64,000 nucleotides of DNA from Caryophanales bacterium. Its GTDB lineage: Bacteria > Bacillota > Bacilli > Exiguobacteriales > Exiguobacteriaceae. Every line of letters begins with the position of its first letter. Position 1 is the first letter of the stretch. Below the pieces are notes generated by a model that searched no databases, had not been told where the DNA came from, and saw only the letters and a program-made list of their open reading frames with translations. The translations under genes were made by a program, and so were the position numbers. The stretch lies in assembly GCA_902363455.1 (NCBI GenBank), contig CABJAC010000001.1:124001-188000 (forward strand), written 5' to 3'. Below, in pieces: positions 42,901-51,446 of the stretch.

Positions 42901-45610
42901 TGCGAAGTTTGAGTTGATTGATAAAGAAAGTAACCGCACCGTACGGAGTGGAACGACGGATGCGGAAGGAATCTTGACTTTCAGCCGCCTTCTTTATGGA
43001 GACTACGTATTACGTGAGACAAGTCCCCCTGTCGGATATCTCATCGCTCAGGCGGATCAGAACATCACGATTTCGAAACTGGAGTCGAGCGAAAGCATCA
43101 AAAACAATAAAATACGTCAAGATGTCACATTGATCAAGAAGTCAGAACAGAATGACGCAACACTGGCAGGTGCTGAATTCAATCTCTGTGATGCGAATGG
43201 GGTGGTGTTACGTACGAATCTCGTAACGGACGCAAACGGTTCGCTGACCGTAAAAGATCTTGAGCCAGGAACCTATTACTTTGTCGAGACGAAAGCACCA
43301 ATTGGTCACTTACTGGATTCGAAGAAGCACGATTTCACGATTGTCAAAGATCAACTGACTGCCAAGATCGTAACGGTCACAAACCAGACTTTCAAGTCTG
43401 TCCGCATCACGAAAGTCGATGATGTCACGCAGGCGCCGCTTGCCAATACAACATTCAAGCTCGTCGACGCGAATAATCAAACATTACGTGAAAACCTAAA
43501 AACGGATGCAAACGGCATTCTTTTGATTGAAAACTTGGACCTTGGAGATTATCGATTGGTCGAGACGCAAGCCTCAGACGGATATATTCTGCTCGGTGGA
43601 GGTACACCTTTCTCTATCACGCTTGCCAGTCCAGTCATCCAAGAAGTCAAGATTATGAACGAGAAACAAAAGGAAGTCCGTCTGACGAAGGTGGACAATC
43701 AGACGAAGCTGCCGTTGAAAGATGCCGAGTTCAGTCTGTATGACTCTGCGAACAACGAAATTCGCCGGGGGCTCGTTACTGGAACGGATGGTACGTTACT
43801 CGTGACGAAGCTTAATCCAGGGACGTATCATTTCGTCGAGACGAAAGCTCCGGACGGCTATCTTCTGGATACGACACGGCGAGACGTTACGGTTACGACC
43901 GGACAGCGAACGACAAGTCTGATTACGGTCGAAAATGAACGAAAAAAATCCGTTCGTCTTATTAAAACGGATGCGATGACAGGTCGTCCGCTTGCGGATG
44001 CCGTTTTCTCACTTCTCGACGGAACAGGAAATATTCTACAAACGAATTTAAAAACGGATGTAAACGGTGAATTATTTGTGTCGAATCTTTTACCGGGGAA
44101 CTATCGTTTCATTGAGACGAATGCACCCGGAGGATACATGACGGATGGAACACCTTATCCATTCACACTCGTCCGAGGAAATAATGATACTGCCATCGTC
44201 CGAGCGACGAATGATACGTTCAAATCGGTCCGGCTGATGAAAGTGGATAATCTTTCATCGATGCGATTGATCGGTGCGGAGTTCTCACTCGTTAACGCAA
44301 GTGGAACCATTCTGCGAACAGGGCTCGTGACAGATGTAAACGGTGAAATCTATGTAAGTGGTCTTGTCCCAGGTGAATATGCTTTCGTCGAGACAAAAGC
44401 ACCGAGTGGCTATTTACTGGATTCAAAACGTCATACCTTCACCGTTTCAAGCCGTCAAAGCGTTGCAACGACCTTGACGGTTACGAACGAACAAAAAAAA
44501 TCCGTTCGGCTCGTGAAGACGGATGCGACGACAAGTAAACCACTTGCCGGAACAGAGTTCATGCTTCGAACAGCAGCCGGCGAAGTTGTCAAAGAAAAAC
44601 TGATGACTGATACGAACGGTGAGATTTATGTAAATGGTCTCTTGCCTGGAGATTATGCCTTTATCGAGACGAAAGCAGTGAACGGCTATATTCTTGATGC
44701 GACACCACGGACATTTACATTGCCGACTGGAACGAATGAAGTCATTCAACTCACAATGACGAACGATACGTTCAAGTCCATTCGTCTCGTGAAGAAAGAT
44801 GGAGCAGACGGCAAACTGCTCGCAGATGCGACGTTCCGACTCCTCGACGCAAATGGAAAAGTCATGCGTGAGAATCTCGTTACGGATGCATCCGGTGAAG
44901 TTGCTGTGACCGGACTTGTACCGGGGGAATACACATTCATCGAAACTCAGGCACCGCAAGGATATGAACTTGATCGGAAGCCACACGTCGTGACAATCAA
45001 GAAAAATCAATCTAAAATAGAAGAACTTGTCGTCCTGAATGAACGTCTCAAGACACTTATTGTGCAAAAAGTAGATGAGGATTCAGGCGAAGCACTAAAA
45101 GATGCTGAATTCGTTTTAACTGATGCAGACGGAAAGCGTATCGCTCGCTTGAAGACGGATGAAAGTGGGGAAGCCCGTGTTCCTGATTTATCTTCTGGCG
45201 AGTACACACTCGTTGAGACTAAAGCGCCAACAGGTTATTTATTGTCTCAAACGCCACGTGTGATTCGTCTTGAAAAGAATGGAGAAGCAGTTATTCGCAT
45301 AACTGTTATGAATACCATTGATCCAGACTACGAATTTGAAGACAATGATACGCCAGGTGGTTCTGGAAATCCAAAAGACCCACAAAATCCGAAAGATCCT
45401 CAAGGTCCAAAGGAGTCTCATGATCCTAAAACACCAAGTCAGCCAAGTGATGGGACGGATACACCGAATGATGACGGAACAAAAGCGTCCCAAAACGGTG
45501 GTCTTCCTCAGACAGGAGAAACTGAATCATTTAATAGTTCACTCCTTGGTATTCTTCTTGCTGCGTGTGGAATACTTCTACTTTTCTTAGGTAGACGGAA
45601 AACGATCTAA
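39938..45610 (+). CDS. Giant LPQTG-anchored adhesin with nine CnaB domains
   Basis: An 1890-residue surface protein; AGGAGG precedes ATG 39938. Order: signal peptide 1-26; a Thr/Glu-rich low-complexity stretch with a perfect 11-residue repeat; an N-terminal adhesin domain; about five collagen-binding-like beta domains of 130-150 residues, each with a motif like ITWTADINY; then nine CnaB (prealbumin-like) repeats of about 90 residues, each starting SVRLxKxD and holding ETKAPxGY. The Lys, Glu and Asn residues fit self-made isopeptide bonds. A Pro/Lys/Asp linker and LPQTGE, a hydrophobic helix and GRRKTI complete a standard sorting signal. Expression should follow the c-di-GMP riboswitch upstream. 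Confidence 0.92.
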   Translation: MRIWLSMILAMLLVLQPFATTGLAYATDGTSSVTSEETAEQTTTGETGENSVTQPETPEPALETSPSEITSPEANQEENTEETTQEEPVTKEETTQEEPVTKEETTTEETIEEEPISKEGEQNDSPSMKMLAPSNAVTDDKIMVITENILDSSEIKTFNGKDEVNEATTNTDVEITYQWSIPDGHKYTDGSTFSFQIPEELKVYDVIKDQPLKFEGTSLGTFNVDLAGNATVTFNENVNKFSKINGTLKVLTQIKETVAISEEKTITVTPIVGKESKEIRVALQNPGKDIAKKGVPNRSYNAESITWSIELNKGLKEIKDAVWTDVLPAGLKLIPDSFKIERLVLKMDGTVDREENVTGKYLLDTANGLRVDFGTMTNAYLVSFKTTIENEEVPSFENKTDLTGSGFPKVPASATVAIGRGVELAKKASDYDDATQTITWTADINYRQRELNSLLVTDDFTDTHELQDLKLYEIELDADGKESKRTEIAVTPNPRAGAETNGFTLTLPKNKTAYQLVYKTQASERLLGSGKVDNTISVDNRTDKATQAVGQSVVRKTHDAPNYADETIDWKIELNRDEKEMKNVVLTDIFTNKGLTFIAGSLKVSGMAESDYTLTSSADGFILTFNKTVKDTHMITYQTKFDYRERKDQVKEYLENEASVVWKDTTDTDRQAITTDRVTLSSYSQNNGFKGGSYNAITKEITWTIGVNYHEYPTNALTVTDTWQDEQSMVESSFEVFELIRGKGGDEYTASAAVPPSDYAVDFQNGKFILTFKKATTHAYVITYKTSIDNTFIQKTYKNEALVTDDKAPLGDLKASVSVQYGGEYTDKSGLQNGKLITWTVKLNYGQSTLRNVSVTDIPSNNQDVLLDSVKVYETNVAANGTVLRGDLLSKDAYTLTEDEVMGKFTLAFKNEIDRPYILEYDSFIVAAVGAPITNDVMFEAESLSEGVTTKQSTITVKRTSGMGTASGETGTLTIKKTDESGALTLAGAKFELIDKESNRTVRSGTTDAEGILTFSRLLYGDYVLRETSPPVGYLIAQADQNITISKLESSESIKNNKIRQDVTLIKKSEQNDATLAGAEFNLCDANGVVLRTNLVTDANGSLTVKDLEPGTYYFVETKAPIGHLLDSKKHDFTIVKDQLTAKIVTVTNQTFKSVRITKVDDVTQAPLANTTFKLVDANNQTLRENLKTDANGILLIENLDLGDYRLVETQASDGYILLGGGTPFSITLASPVIQEVKIMNEKQKEVRLTKVDNQTKLPLKDAEFSLYDSANNEIRRGLVTGTDGTLLVTKLNPGTYHFVETKAPDGYLLDTTRRDVTVTTGQRTTSLITVENERKKSVRLIKTDAMTGRPLADAVFSLLDGTGNILQTNLKTDVNGELFVSNLLPGNYRFIETNAPGGYMTDGTPYPFTLVRGNNDTAIVRATNDTFKSVRLMKVDNLSSMRLIGAEFSLVNASGTILRTGLVTDVNGEIYVSGLVPGEYAFVETKAPSGYLLDSKRHTFTVSSRQSVATTLTVTNEQKKSVRLVKTDATTSKPLAGTEFMLRTAAGEVVKEKLMTDTNGEIYVNGLLPGDYAFIETKAVNGYILDATPRTFTLPTGTNEVIQLTMTNDTFKSIRLVKKDGADGKLLADATFRLLDANGKVMRENLVTDASGEVAVTGLVPGEYTFIETQAPQGYELDRKPHVVTIKKNQSKIEELVVLNERLKTLIVQKVDEDSGEALKDAEFVLTDADGKRIARLKTDESGEARVPDLSSGEYTLVETKAPTGYLLSQTPRVIRLEKNGEAVIRITVMNTIDPDYEFEDNDTPGGSGNPKDPQNPKDPQGPKESHDPKTPSQPSDGTDTPNDDGTKASQNGGLPQTGETESFNSSLLGILLAACGILLLFLGRRKTI
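40181..40246 (+). repeat. Two identical 33-bp tandem repeats in the adhesin stalk
   Basis: GAAACGACTCAAGAGGAACC starts both copies, 40181-40213 and 40214-40246, encoding ETTQEEPVTKE twice. Slippage would add or remove 11 residues in frame. Confidence 0.9.
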
Positions 45611-45617
45611 CTGAATT

Positions 45618-45670
45618 ACGCCATTCTTTCTTGCGCATTTAACTGATGCGATGAAGGAGTGGCGTTTTTT
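45618..45670 (+). terminator. Rho-independent terminator
   Basis: ACGCCATTCTTTC pairs with GAAGGAGTGGCGT across a loop that holds a second small stem (TGCGCATTT...GATGCG), then six T. It ends the riboswitch-adhesin operon. Confidence 0.85.
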
Positions 45671-46183
45671 GTGTGTTATAGATTTTCCGTTAAATGCATT
45701 CATAGGCTCACTTTTGATATGTTTATCTAGAATAACTATAATCGTGAACAGACGATTTCTAAATAGGTGAAGCGGCTTGAAATGAAACAGATTAGATATG
45801 TATTGTTGAAAACATATGAGAGCATTGATACGGGTTAAGCAATACACGACCTCTTTCAAGAATATCTCGTTCGTTGTTTTCCAAATACTTGAGGAAATTC
45901 ATATTCAGCAGTTTTTTAGTATAAGCCATCAGTAGATTTGAAATTATTCTATTTCCAATCGTAGAATGGAAAAAATACAAAAAGATATTTGTATGTTTAG
46001 TACAAATTATCTAAATCTGATGTGTACTATTATCGGTACTACTACATATAAGATGCTTAAAGCAAAAATAAATAAAAAATATAAATGTCAAAAAACTATA
46101 AAATTACAAATTATTCAGTACAATTAATGAAAGTGTGGATAATTGAATTTGATTAGACAAAATATGCCTAGAAAGAGGATGAC
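45671..46183 (+). other. AT-rich gap before a secreted protein gene
   Basis: No gene with a ribosome site is seen. A short inverted repeat TAGTAC...GTACTA lies near 45995-46030, with a second GTACTA near 46040, which could be a regulator site. Promoter hexamers are ambiguous. Confidence 0.35.
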
Positions 46184-46870
46184 ATGATGAAGTTAATGAC
46201 TAAAGCAACATGTGCCACACTTATTGCGGGAGCGATGTTGTTTGGCGGGAGTGCATCAGCTGCGACGAAGGAAGAGTCGCAGTTTACGACGCAATATACG
46301 AACTTAAAAACTGGAATGACCCTCACGGACACGGCAAAAGTGTTATACGGAAAAGAGTATAAAAAACAATTGATTCAAAAAAGCGGTAGTACGATTTTAA
46401 AGAAGAAGGCAGAGGAATCGTATTCTGAACAAGGTCAGAAGTCAAAAGTCTATGTCTTCGCGAACGGTAAAAATCAGGACATCTATACGTCGCTTCTCTT
46501 TATGACAAAGAAAAATAGTTCGGTCTATCGTTTAATCGGTAAATCACTGGATGTTTCACGGGAAAGCAGTGCGACAGGGGCACGTGAAAGTACGCGGAAG
46601 CTTACAAAAGGAGCAACCATCAAGGTGGGTATGACGGAGAAGCAACTGGATGCGATTCTGTCTGGAACAGGTCTTGGAGAATGGACAGGTCTTGATTCAA
46701 GTGATTGGACATCAGTGCAGTCGAAATCAGAACTAGCATTAATCGGTCCAGTGAAATCTTCCCTTAAAATTTACGTTTTCCCAACAACGACGAGCAAACG
46801 GAAATTGGTAGTTATGGACTATGATTACAAGAAAAAAACATATCGTGTCGGCGATCAGTCGTCACTGTAA
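46184..46870 (+). CDS. Secreted protein with two SmpA/BLIP-like repeats
   Basis: A 228-residue protein; AGAGGATG precedes ATG 46184 (or ATG 46187). A signal peptide covers about residues 1-28, cut after ASA. Two similar halves follow, each starting with a Gly-Met-Thr helix (KTGMTLTDTAKVLYG and KVGMTEKQLDAILSG) and ending in beta strands (SKVYVFANG, SLKIYVFPT). This tandem resembles the SmpA/OmlA or beta-lactamase-inhibitor-protein fold. Such domains bind other proteins; no target is visible. A hairpin follows the stop. Confidence 0.65.
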   Translation: MMKLMTKATCATLIAGAMLFGGSASAATKEESQFTTQYTNLKTGMTLTDTAKVLYGKEYKKQLIQKSGSTILKKKAEESYSEQGQKSKVYVFANGKNQDIYTSLLFMTKKNSSVYRLIGKSLDVSRESSATGARESTRKLTKGATIKVGMTEKQLDAILSGTGLGEWTGLDSSDWTSVQSKSELALIGPVKSSLKIYVFPTTTSKRKLVVMDYDYKKKTYRVGDQSSL

Positions 46871-46880
46871 GCATACTAAA

Positions 46881-46909
46881 AGAGTCCATCGGTTGTCTGA
46901 TGGACTCTT
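46881..46909 (+). terminator. Hairpin terminator (weak T-tract)
   Basis: AGAGTCCATC and GATGGACTCT pair perfectly and are followed by TGTCGTTT. The T-tract is broken, so efficiency is uncertain. Confidence 0.65.
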
Positions 46910-46963
46910 GTCGTTTATGTTGACTAATTTTTTAGGCGTTTCTTATGTAGGTATAGTAGCTGA

Positions 46964-47035
46964 TTAGTAATGAGGGAGAATGAAGACAAGGATGCTGAAG
47001 ATGATGACGGCGAGGGATGGTAAAAAGCGTTTCAT
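46964..47035 (-). CDS. 23-residue hydrophobic small protein
   Basis: On the minus strand, AAGGAGGA is followed nine bases later by ATG 47035. The frame reads MKRFLPSLAVIIFSILVFIL then PHY and a stop at 46964. It is a single membrane helix with a basic start. The near-perfect ribosome site and clean hydrophobic pattern make it more than a chance frame. It could be a regulatory micro-protein or a type I toxin-like peptide; no antisense RNA was identified. Confidence 0.5.
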   Translation of the reverse strand: MKRFLPSLAVIIFSILVFILPHY

Positions 47036-47245
47036 TTGTTGTTCCTCCTTTTTTAAAGATATGTTGATTGGTCGTGACTTGAACGCTTAAGGTAAAGCTA
47101 TACATTTATTGTAATCGATTGCAAAAAAACGGATAAGGTCAAAAATAACTTATTATGGAAATGATTTTTTGTGGAATTGAATAATTGGCGCTTATTCGAA
47201 CAAAAGACGTATTCAAATCTACTTGATTTTAGATAGAGAGACGTT

Positions 47246-47287
47246 CAAAAAGACGACGGCTCCACATGAATGTGTCGAACCATCGTC
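47246..47287 (-). terminator. Rho-independent terminator (minus strand)
   Basis: On the minus strand, GACGATGGTTCGACACAT and ATGTGGAGCCGTCGTC form a stem with a short loop, followed by TTTTTG. It ends the acidic secreted protein gene. Confidence 0.85.
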
Positions 47288-47297
47288 AATGTATGGA

Positions 47298-48179
47298 TTA
47301 TTTGTATTTTCGTTTAACAGGTTTACTATAGCCGTCGGCATCACGATTGCCTACGACATAAAACGCGATACTCGCATCTTTTTTGTACAGTTTCTTGTTG
47401 ATGGTCATTTTGTAAGAGCCGTTGCTTCGTGGTTTGGCTTTCCCAAGCTGTTTCCATTCCTTGCTCGATTTGTGGTAGACATAAGCCTCAACCGTCACAT
47501 CTTTATTTTCTACTTTTCCCGTGACCGTGCGTGTCGCGCGTGTCATTGTCTTCGTATCGACGACAGCCGATTTTGGGACAAAAGTCCGGACTGTCAGATC
47601 GATTGGATCAATGTCATAGGAGACAGGATCTGTTGACCCGTCGTCGCTATCACCATCGTCCTCGCCGGGCTCATCTTCATCCTCACCCGGTTCATCTCCC
47701 TCATCGCCGTCATCGTCCCCATCATCGCCGTACGAGCTGGCATGAGCGTTGTAAGCACCCCAGTCATCATCCATGCCATCGTCGTCTCCGGTATAATCAT
47801 CGACACTGACGACTTCAAGGAAGTAGTTCGGAATCGACTGTTCTTCCTCGTAATCTTCATCATAGTCATCCTCATTATCCGTCTCGTGGAAGTCATAGTA
47901 ATCTTCCCCAATGAAGGCTTCTTCCGGCACTTCAAGCGCGTACGTGCCATCCGCTTTTGCTTTCGTATGTGCCACTTCCTGAATATCTTCTTCCTCTGTA
48001 TCATCTGCCTGTAAGACGATAATCGATCCGGCAGGTGCTTTTCCTTTCAAGACTTCCGTTCGCGTATGAATATTCTTTGACTCAACAGAAAATTCAGGAG
48101 CTGCCTGAACGGGCGACAAATAAACCGTTGTACTGAGACCGAGTGTGAGCAGAGATGTCCATGTGATACTCTTTTTCAT
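47298..48179 (-). CDS. Secreted protein with a very acidic Asp/Gly/Glu linker between two Ig-like domains
   Basis: A 293-residue protein. ATG 48179 lies seven bases after AGGAGG; the longer frame from 48212 has no site. The signal peptide ends near VQA (residue 26). An N-terminal Ig-like domain (LKGKAPAGSIIVLQ, KADGTYALEV) is followed by about 100 residues extremely rich in Asp, Glu and Gly (GDDGDDDGDEGDEPGEDEDE), which could bind calcium or act as a stalk. A C-terminal Ig-like domain (RTVTGKVENKDVTVEAYVY, NGSYKMTINKKLY) follows. No anchor motif is seen. Function unknown; probably cell-surface or released. Confidence 0.7.
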   Translation of the reverse strand: MKKSITWTSLLTLGLSTTVYLSPVQAAPEFSVESKNIHTRTEVLKGKAPAGSIIVLQADDTEEEDIQEVAHTKAKADGTYALEVPEEAFIGEDYYDFHETDNEDDYDEDYEEEQSIPNYFLEVVSVDDYTGDDDGMDDDWGAYNAHASSYGDDGDDDGDEGDEPGEDEDEPGEDDGDSDDGSTDPVSYDIDPIDLTVRTFVPKSAVVDTKTMTRATRTVTGKVENKDVTVEAYVYHKSSKEWKQLGKAKPRSNGSYKMTINKKLYKKDASIAFYVVGNRDADGYSKPVKRKYK

Positions 48180-48322
48180 CGATGATTCCTCCTTTTTTCT
48201 GTAGTATATCAATCCAACCTCACAGTTATTTCCAAATGTTTGAATTCAAGGGAATGGCTTTTTGAAAATTGATCGATAACGCTCATGCAGTTCGGTTTAA
48301 AAAAAGAGAAGGGAAAGAAGCT

Positions 48323-48362
48323 AAAAAAGCCGAGTCTCCAGCATATGATCAGCTGGAGACTC
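48323..48362 (-). terminator. Rho-independent terminator (minus strand)
   Basis: GAGTCTCCAGC and GCTGGAGACTC pair across a nine-base loop. On the minus strand the stem is followed by GGCTTTTTTAG. It ends the Ig-repeat gene. Confidence 0.88.
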
Positions 48363-48394
48363 GACTGGCTTCGTTTTTTGATTTGAAGTTGTTT

Positions 48395-51049
48395 TTATTT
48401 TTTAGCAGGAATTTTGACAAGGACCGGAACGGGATTTGTAATGTCTTCATATTTGGCGTAGAGCACGACCAAATGTTCACGTTCATCCGGTTGTACGGTG
48501 ACATTATACCCTTGAATCGTAACGAGATCCGGATGGGAAGACGTCCAATTCGTGATGTCTTTTTTACCAAGGAAGAGCAGTCCCCCATACTCTTTTGGAA
48601 GCGTAGCAGACGTTTGACCACCCGTTAGGCTGGTGACGACCGGATTTAATACATTGCCGAGTACATCAAGCAAATTGCTCAACAAATCACCGGAAGGATT
48701 TTGAATGGACACGTTTAATGTCTCAGTCGTACCTGCGGTTTGCGCCGTTAAAGTAAAAGGCGTGGATTGGTTGCGCGACAGAATTTTACCGTTATTTCCG
48801 AGCAGAGACGTATTACCCGACGTCCAGGTAATAGCTGAACCATTCAGTGTCGACGGTAAATTCAAGTCAGAAATGAGATGAAGCGTTCCGACGGTAGACT
48901 TGATTTTCGTGAGGTCTTCTTTAAATGGCAGACCTAAATCAGCAGAAACAGAACCGTTGAAGTCTTTCGTTTTCGTCATTCCATTTTTACTGACTGTGGC
49001 AGTCAAGATAAACGTTTGTAAAGCGAGTGATCCTTTGACAACACCGGTGTTCGAGATGACATCCGGTTTATTGGAACTCCATTGAACCGAAATCCCATTC
49101 GAGATTATTGGCAAGGTGATATTTCCGGTTAAGTTCAACAGAGAACCGAGGTTGATCGCGTTTAGTGCCGCATCAAGTTCGGCCGATTCGCTAAGTGGAA
49201 TCTTAATATTCGAGAAGACTCTCGATTTCGTGACACCGTCTTTTGAGACAGAAATCGTGATTGAGACGGTTTTGTCGGTGAGACCACGCGTGACTTTCCC
49301 GGCGCTTGAGACGACTGCGCTGTCAGACGACGAGATTGAGAGTGTCGCACCGTCCGGCGGCGTCAAAGCAAGGTCTTTCGTCAACGGATTGTTGATGCTG
49401 AGACCATCGAGATAGTCTTGAAGCAACATATCGGTCGCGTCATCACGTTTCGGCACGACGAGATTCCAGAAATCACGTGATTTCGAGACACCATCTTTCG
49501 AGACCGTGACGACGAGTGAGACGGTTTGATCCGTCAATCCGCGTGTGACGAGTCCTGTTTCCGAGATGATGCTTGGTTTAAGCGATGTGAGGGAAACGGT
49601 TGCCCCGCTGAGTGGAGGCAGAACGATATTTTTTAGGACCGGACTTTTGATGTCGAGCTTATCGAGGTAATCCTGCAGGATCAGCTCGTTTGCATTTGTC
49701 ACTTTCGGGACGAGGATGTCCGGGAAACTTTTCGTCTTGACGATGTTTCCTTTTACGGCCCGAAGCGTCAAGTCGACGCGCTTGTCTTCGAGTCCCCGTT
49801 TGACGATCCCTTTACTCGAGACGACCGCTTCATTGGATGAGACGAGTGAGAAGCTGATACCATCCGCAGTCGGCAGGATGATATCCATCGTCAGCGGACT
49901 CGTGATGTTGAAATTTTGCAACGTGAAATCAATCAAGGCTTCGTCTGATAACGATTGACGCGGGACGAGGATGTTGCTGAACGAGCGTCCTTCTTTGACG
50001 CCGTCGAGCATCGCGTTGATCGTGAACGAGACGACTTGATCGTTCATGCCGCGTGTGACCATTCCTTTACTTGAGACAGCCGTGTTGTTCGAATCAATCT
50101 CAAACGAGACGCCGTCGACTTTCGGCAGGTTAATGTCACTTAAAAGTGGGTTTGAGACTTGGATGACGAGCAACAGTTCTTTAAGCAGCTGACGTTTTTG
50201 TTCATCCGTCGGCTCGGTCACCGGTTTTTTGATCGTAATGGTGACGGCTTTTGATTTTTTCGAACCGGACAGGATATAAACCGAGTACGAGCCGGGAGCG
50301 AGTTCACCGCTCATGACGGAATATGAACCGTTTTTGCCGAGCTTGAAATGCACCTTCATGGATTTACCGGTACTTTTATTGACGATGACGAGATAATGGT
50401 TCATTCCTTTTGCCGGATAGAGGATTTTTCCGGTCGCTTGAATTTTTTTCCCGTCTGCAACGACGGCATATTTTTGACCGGACTGGACGACATCCGATAC
50501 AGTCAGCTTCGCTGATCCGGACAAGACGACGTTTGTCGCGGAAGCCGAGTACGTGAGTTTCTTTTGACCGAAGGAAGCCGTCGATACCTTACTCCATTTG
50601 AGTGGATAAGCGGTGCGTTTTCCATCTGCTAGCGTGACGGAAAGCTGCTTCGGTAAACTGACGGATTGGTTCTTACCGACCGTCATCAGTTTAGGGGCCG
50701 TGAACTTGACGGGATAGTTCTTGACGGTGACGTACCAATAGGCGTGTTTCGATGTGCCGGAGACATCACCAGTGATTTTTTGTTTGTAGCCGAGCTTCTT
50801 TTTGTCGAAGCTGACTTTACTCCATTTGACGGAACGATGTGCAGATTGACCGTTGGACAGTTTGACAGTGACGGTTTTCGGATACATCAGTTTCTTCTTC
50901 GCATACTTCACACCACCGTAGTGAATGACGGATTTCGGCGGATGGACTGTCTTGACGCTTTTCCATGAAGATGCGGAAGCACCAAGCGGAGTCAGGGCAT
51001 AGGACAGAACGAGAAAGAGACTGATTAAGAGGGCAAATCCTTTTTTCAT
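48395..51049 (-). CDS. Secreted Ig-repeat protein sharing its N-terminal module with the S-layer protein
   Basis: An 884-residue protein. ATG 51049 is chosen: GAGGAGG precedes it and a signal peptide follows (KKGFALLISLFLVLSYALTP, cut near GASAS). Residues about 30-270 hold the module SVIHYGGVKYAKKKLMYPKT and RSVKWSKV, matching SISHYGGYANSVKKLSLPKT and RSVKWGKV of the S-layer protein. The rest is at least seven repeats of about 75-80 residues of the atrophied bacterial Ig type (ALIDFTLQNFNITSPLTMDI, VVSSKGIVKRGL, then FPDILVPK). No sorting signal or SLH. The shared module is the likely wall anchor. An A/T-rich upstream region with TATAAT on the minus strand near 51168-51173 may be its promoter. 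Confidence 0.83.
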   Translation of the reverse strand: MKKGFALLISLFLVLSYALTPLGASASSWKSVKTVHPPKSVIHYGGVKYAKKKLMYPKTVTVKLSNGQSAHRSVKWSKVSFDKKKLGYKQKITGDVSGTSKHAYWYVTVKNYPVKFTAPKLMTVGKNQSVSLPKQLSVTLADGKRTAYPLKWSKVSTASFGQKKLTYSASATNVVLSGSAKLTVSDVVQSGQKYAVVADGKKIQATGKILYPAKGMNHYLVIVNKSTGKSMKVHFKLGKNGSYSVMSGELAPGSYSVYILSGSKKSKAVTITIKKPVTEPTDEQKRQLLKELLLVIQVSNPLLSDINLPKVDGVSFEIDSNNTAVSSKGMVTRGMNDQVVSFTINAMLDGVKEGRSFSNILVPRQSLSDEALIDFTLQNFNITSPLTMDIILPTADGISFSLVSSNEAVVSSKGIVKRGLEDKRVDLTLRAVKGNIVKTKSFPDILVPKVTNANELILQDYLDKLDIKSPVLKNIVLPPLSGATVSLTSLKPSIISETGLVTRGLTDQTVSLVVTVSKDGVSKSRDFWNLVVPKRDDATDMLLQDYLDGLSINNPLTKDLALTPPDGATLSISSSDSAVVSSAGKVTRGLTDKTVSITISVSKDGVTKSRVFSNIKIPLSESAELDAALNAINLGSLLNLTGNITLPIISNGISVQWSSNKPDVISNTGVVKGSLALQTFILTATVSKNGMTKTKDFNGSVSADLGLPFKEDLTKIKSTVGTLHLISDLNLPSTLNGSAITWTSGNTSLLGNNGKILSRNQSTPFTLTAQTAGTTETLNVSIQNPSGDLLSNLLDVLGNVLNPVVTSLTGGQTSATLPKEYGGLLFLGKKDITNWTSSHPDLVTIQGYNVTVQPDEREHLVVLYAKYEDITNPVPVLVKIPAKK

Positions 51050-51378
51050 CAATACAACAACCTCCTCTAAACAAATAGACTGCAGTGTGCATGGATGAAC
51101 GTGCATCTCAGGTGTATAAGTAAATTTTACCCTTTTTAATCGTAAAATATGTAATATTTTTAACATAATTATACAAATAAGTATATGGTTTATATCTTCA
51201 AAAGGGCAGAGGGGATCAACCATTGATAAGACACGATTTTAAAGATGAAATTCAAATACTGCTCATCGTATTTTTTATATTTATAAAGTTTCAAAGGATA
51301 GTGTTTTTGTCCTATGTTTCAAGTGGATGACATACTGGTTTTTAGGAAATTCAGCCCGGTTTAAAAGGGGGGGGATGT

Positions 51379-51437
51379 ACAAAAACATCCTTTTCCCTTG
51401 CATCGGATACAACCGATGATGTAAAGGAAAAGGATGT
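51379..51437 (-). terminator. Rho-independent terminator (minus strand)
   Basis: ACATCCTTTTCC (51385-51396) and GGAAAAGGATGT (51426-51437), with an inner stem CATCGG / CCGATG, are followed on the minus strand by TTTTTG. It ends the membrane protein gene. Confidence 0.88.
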
Positions 51438-51446
51438 GGTTAACTT

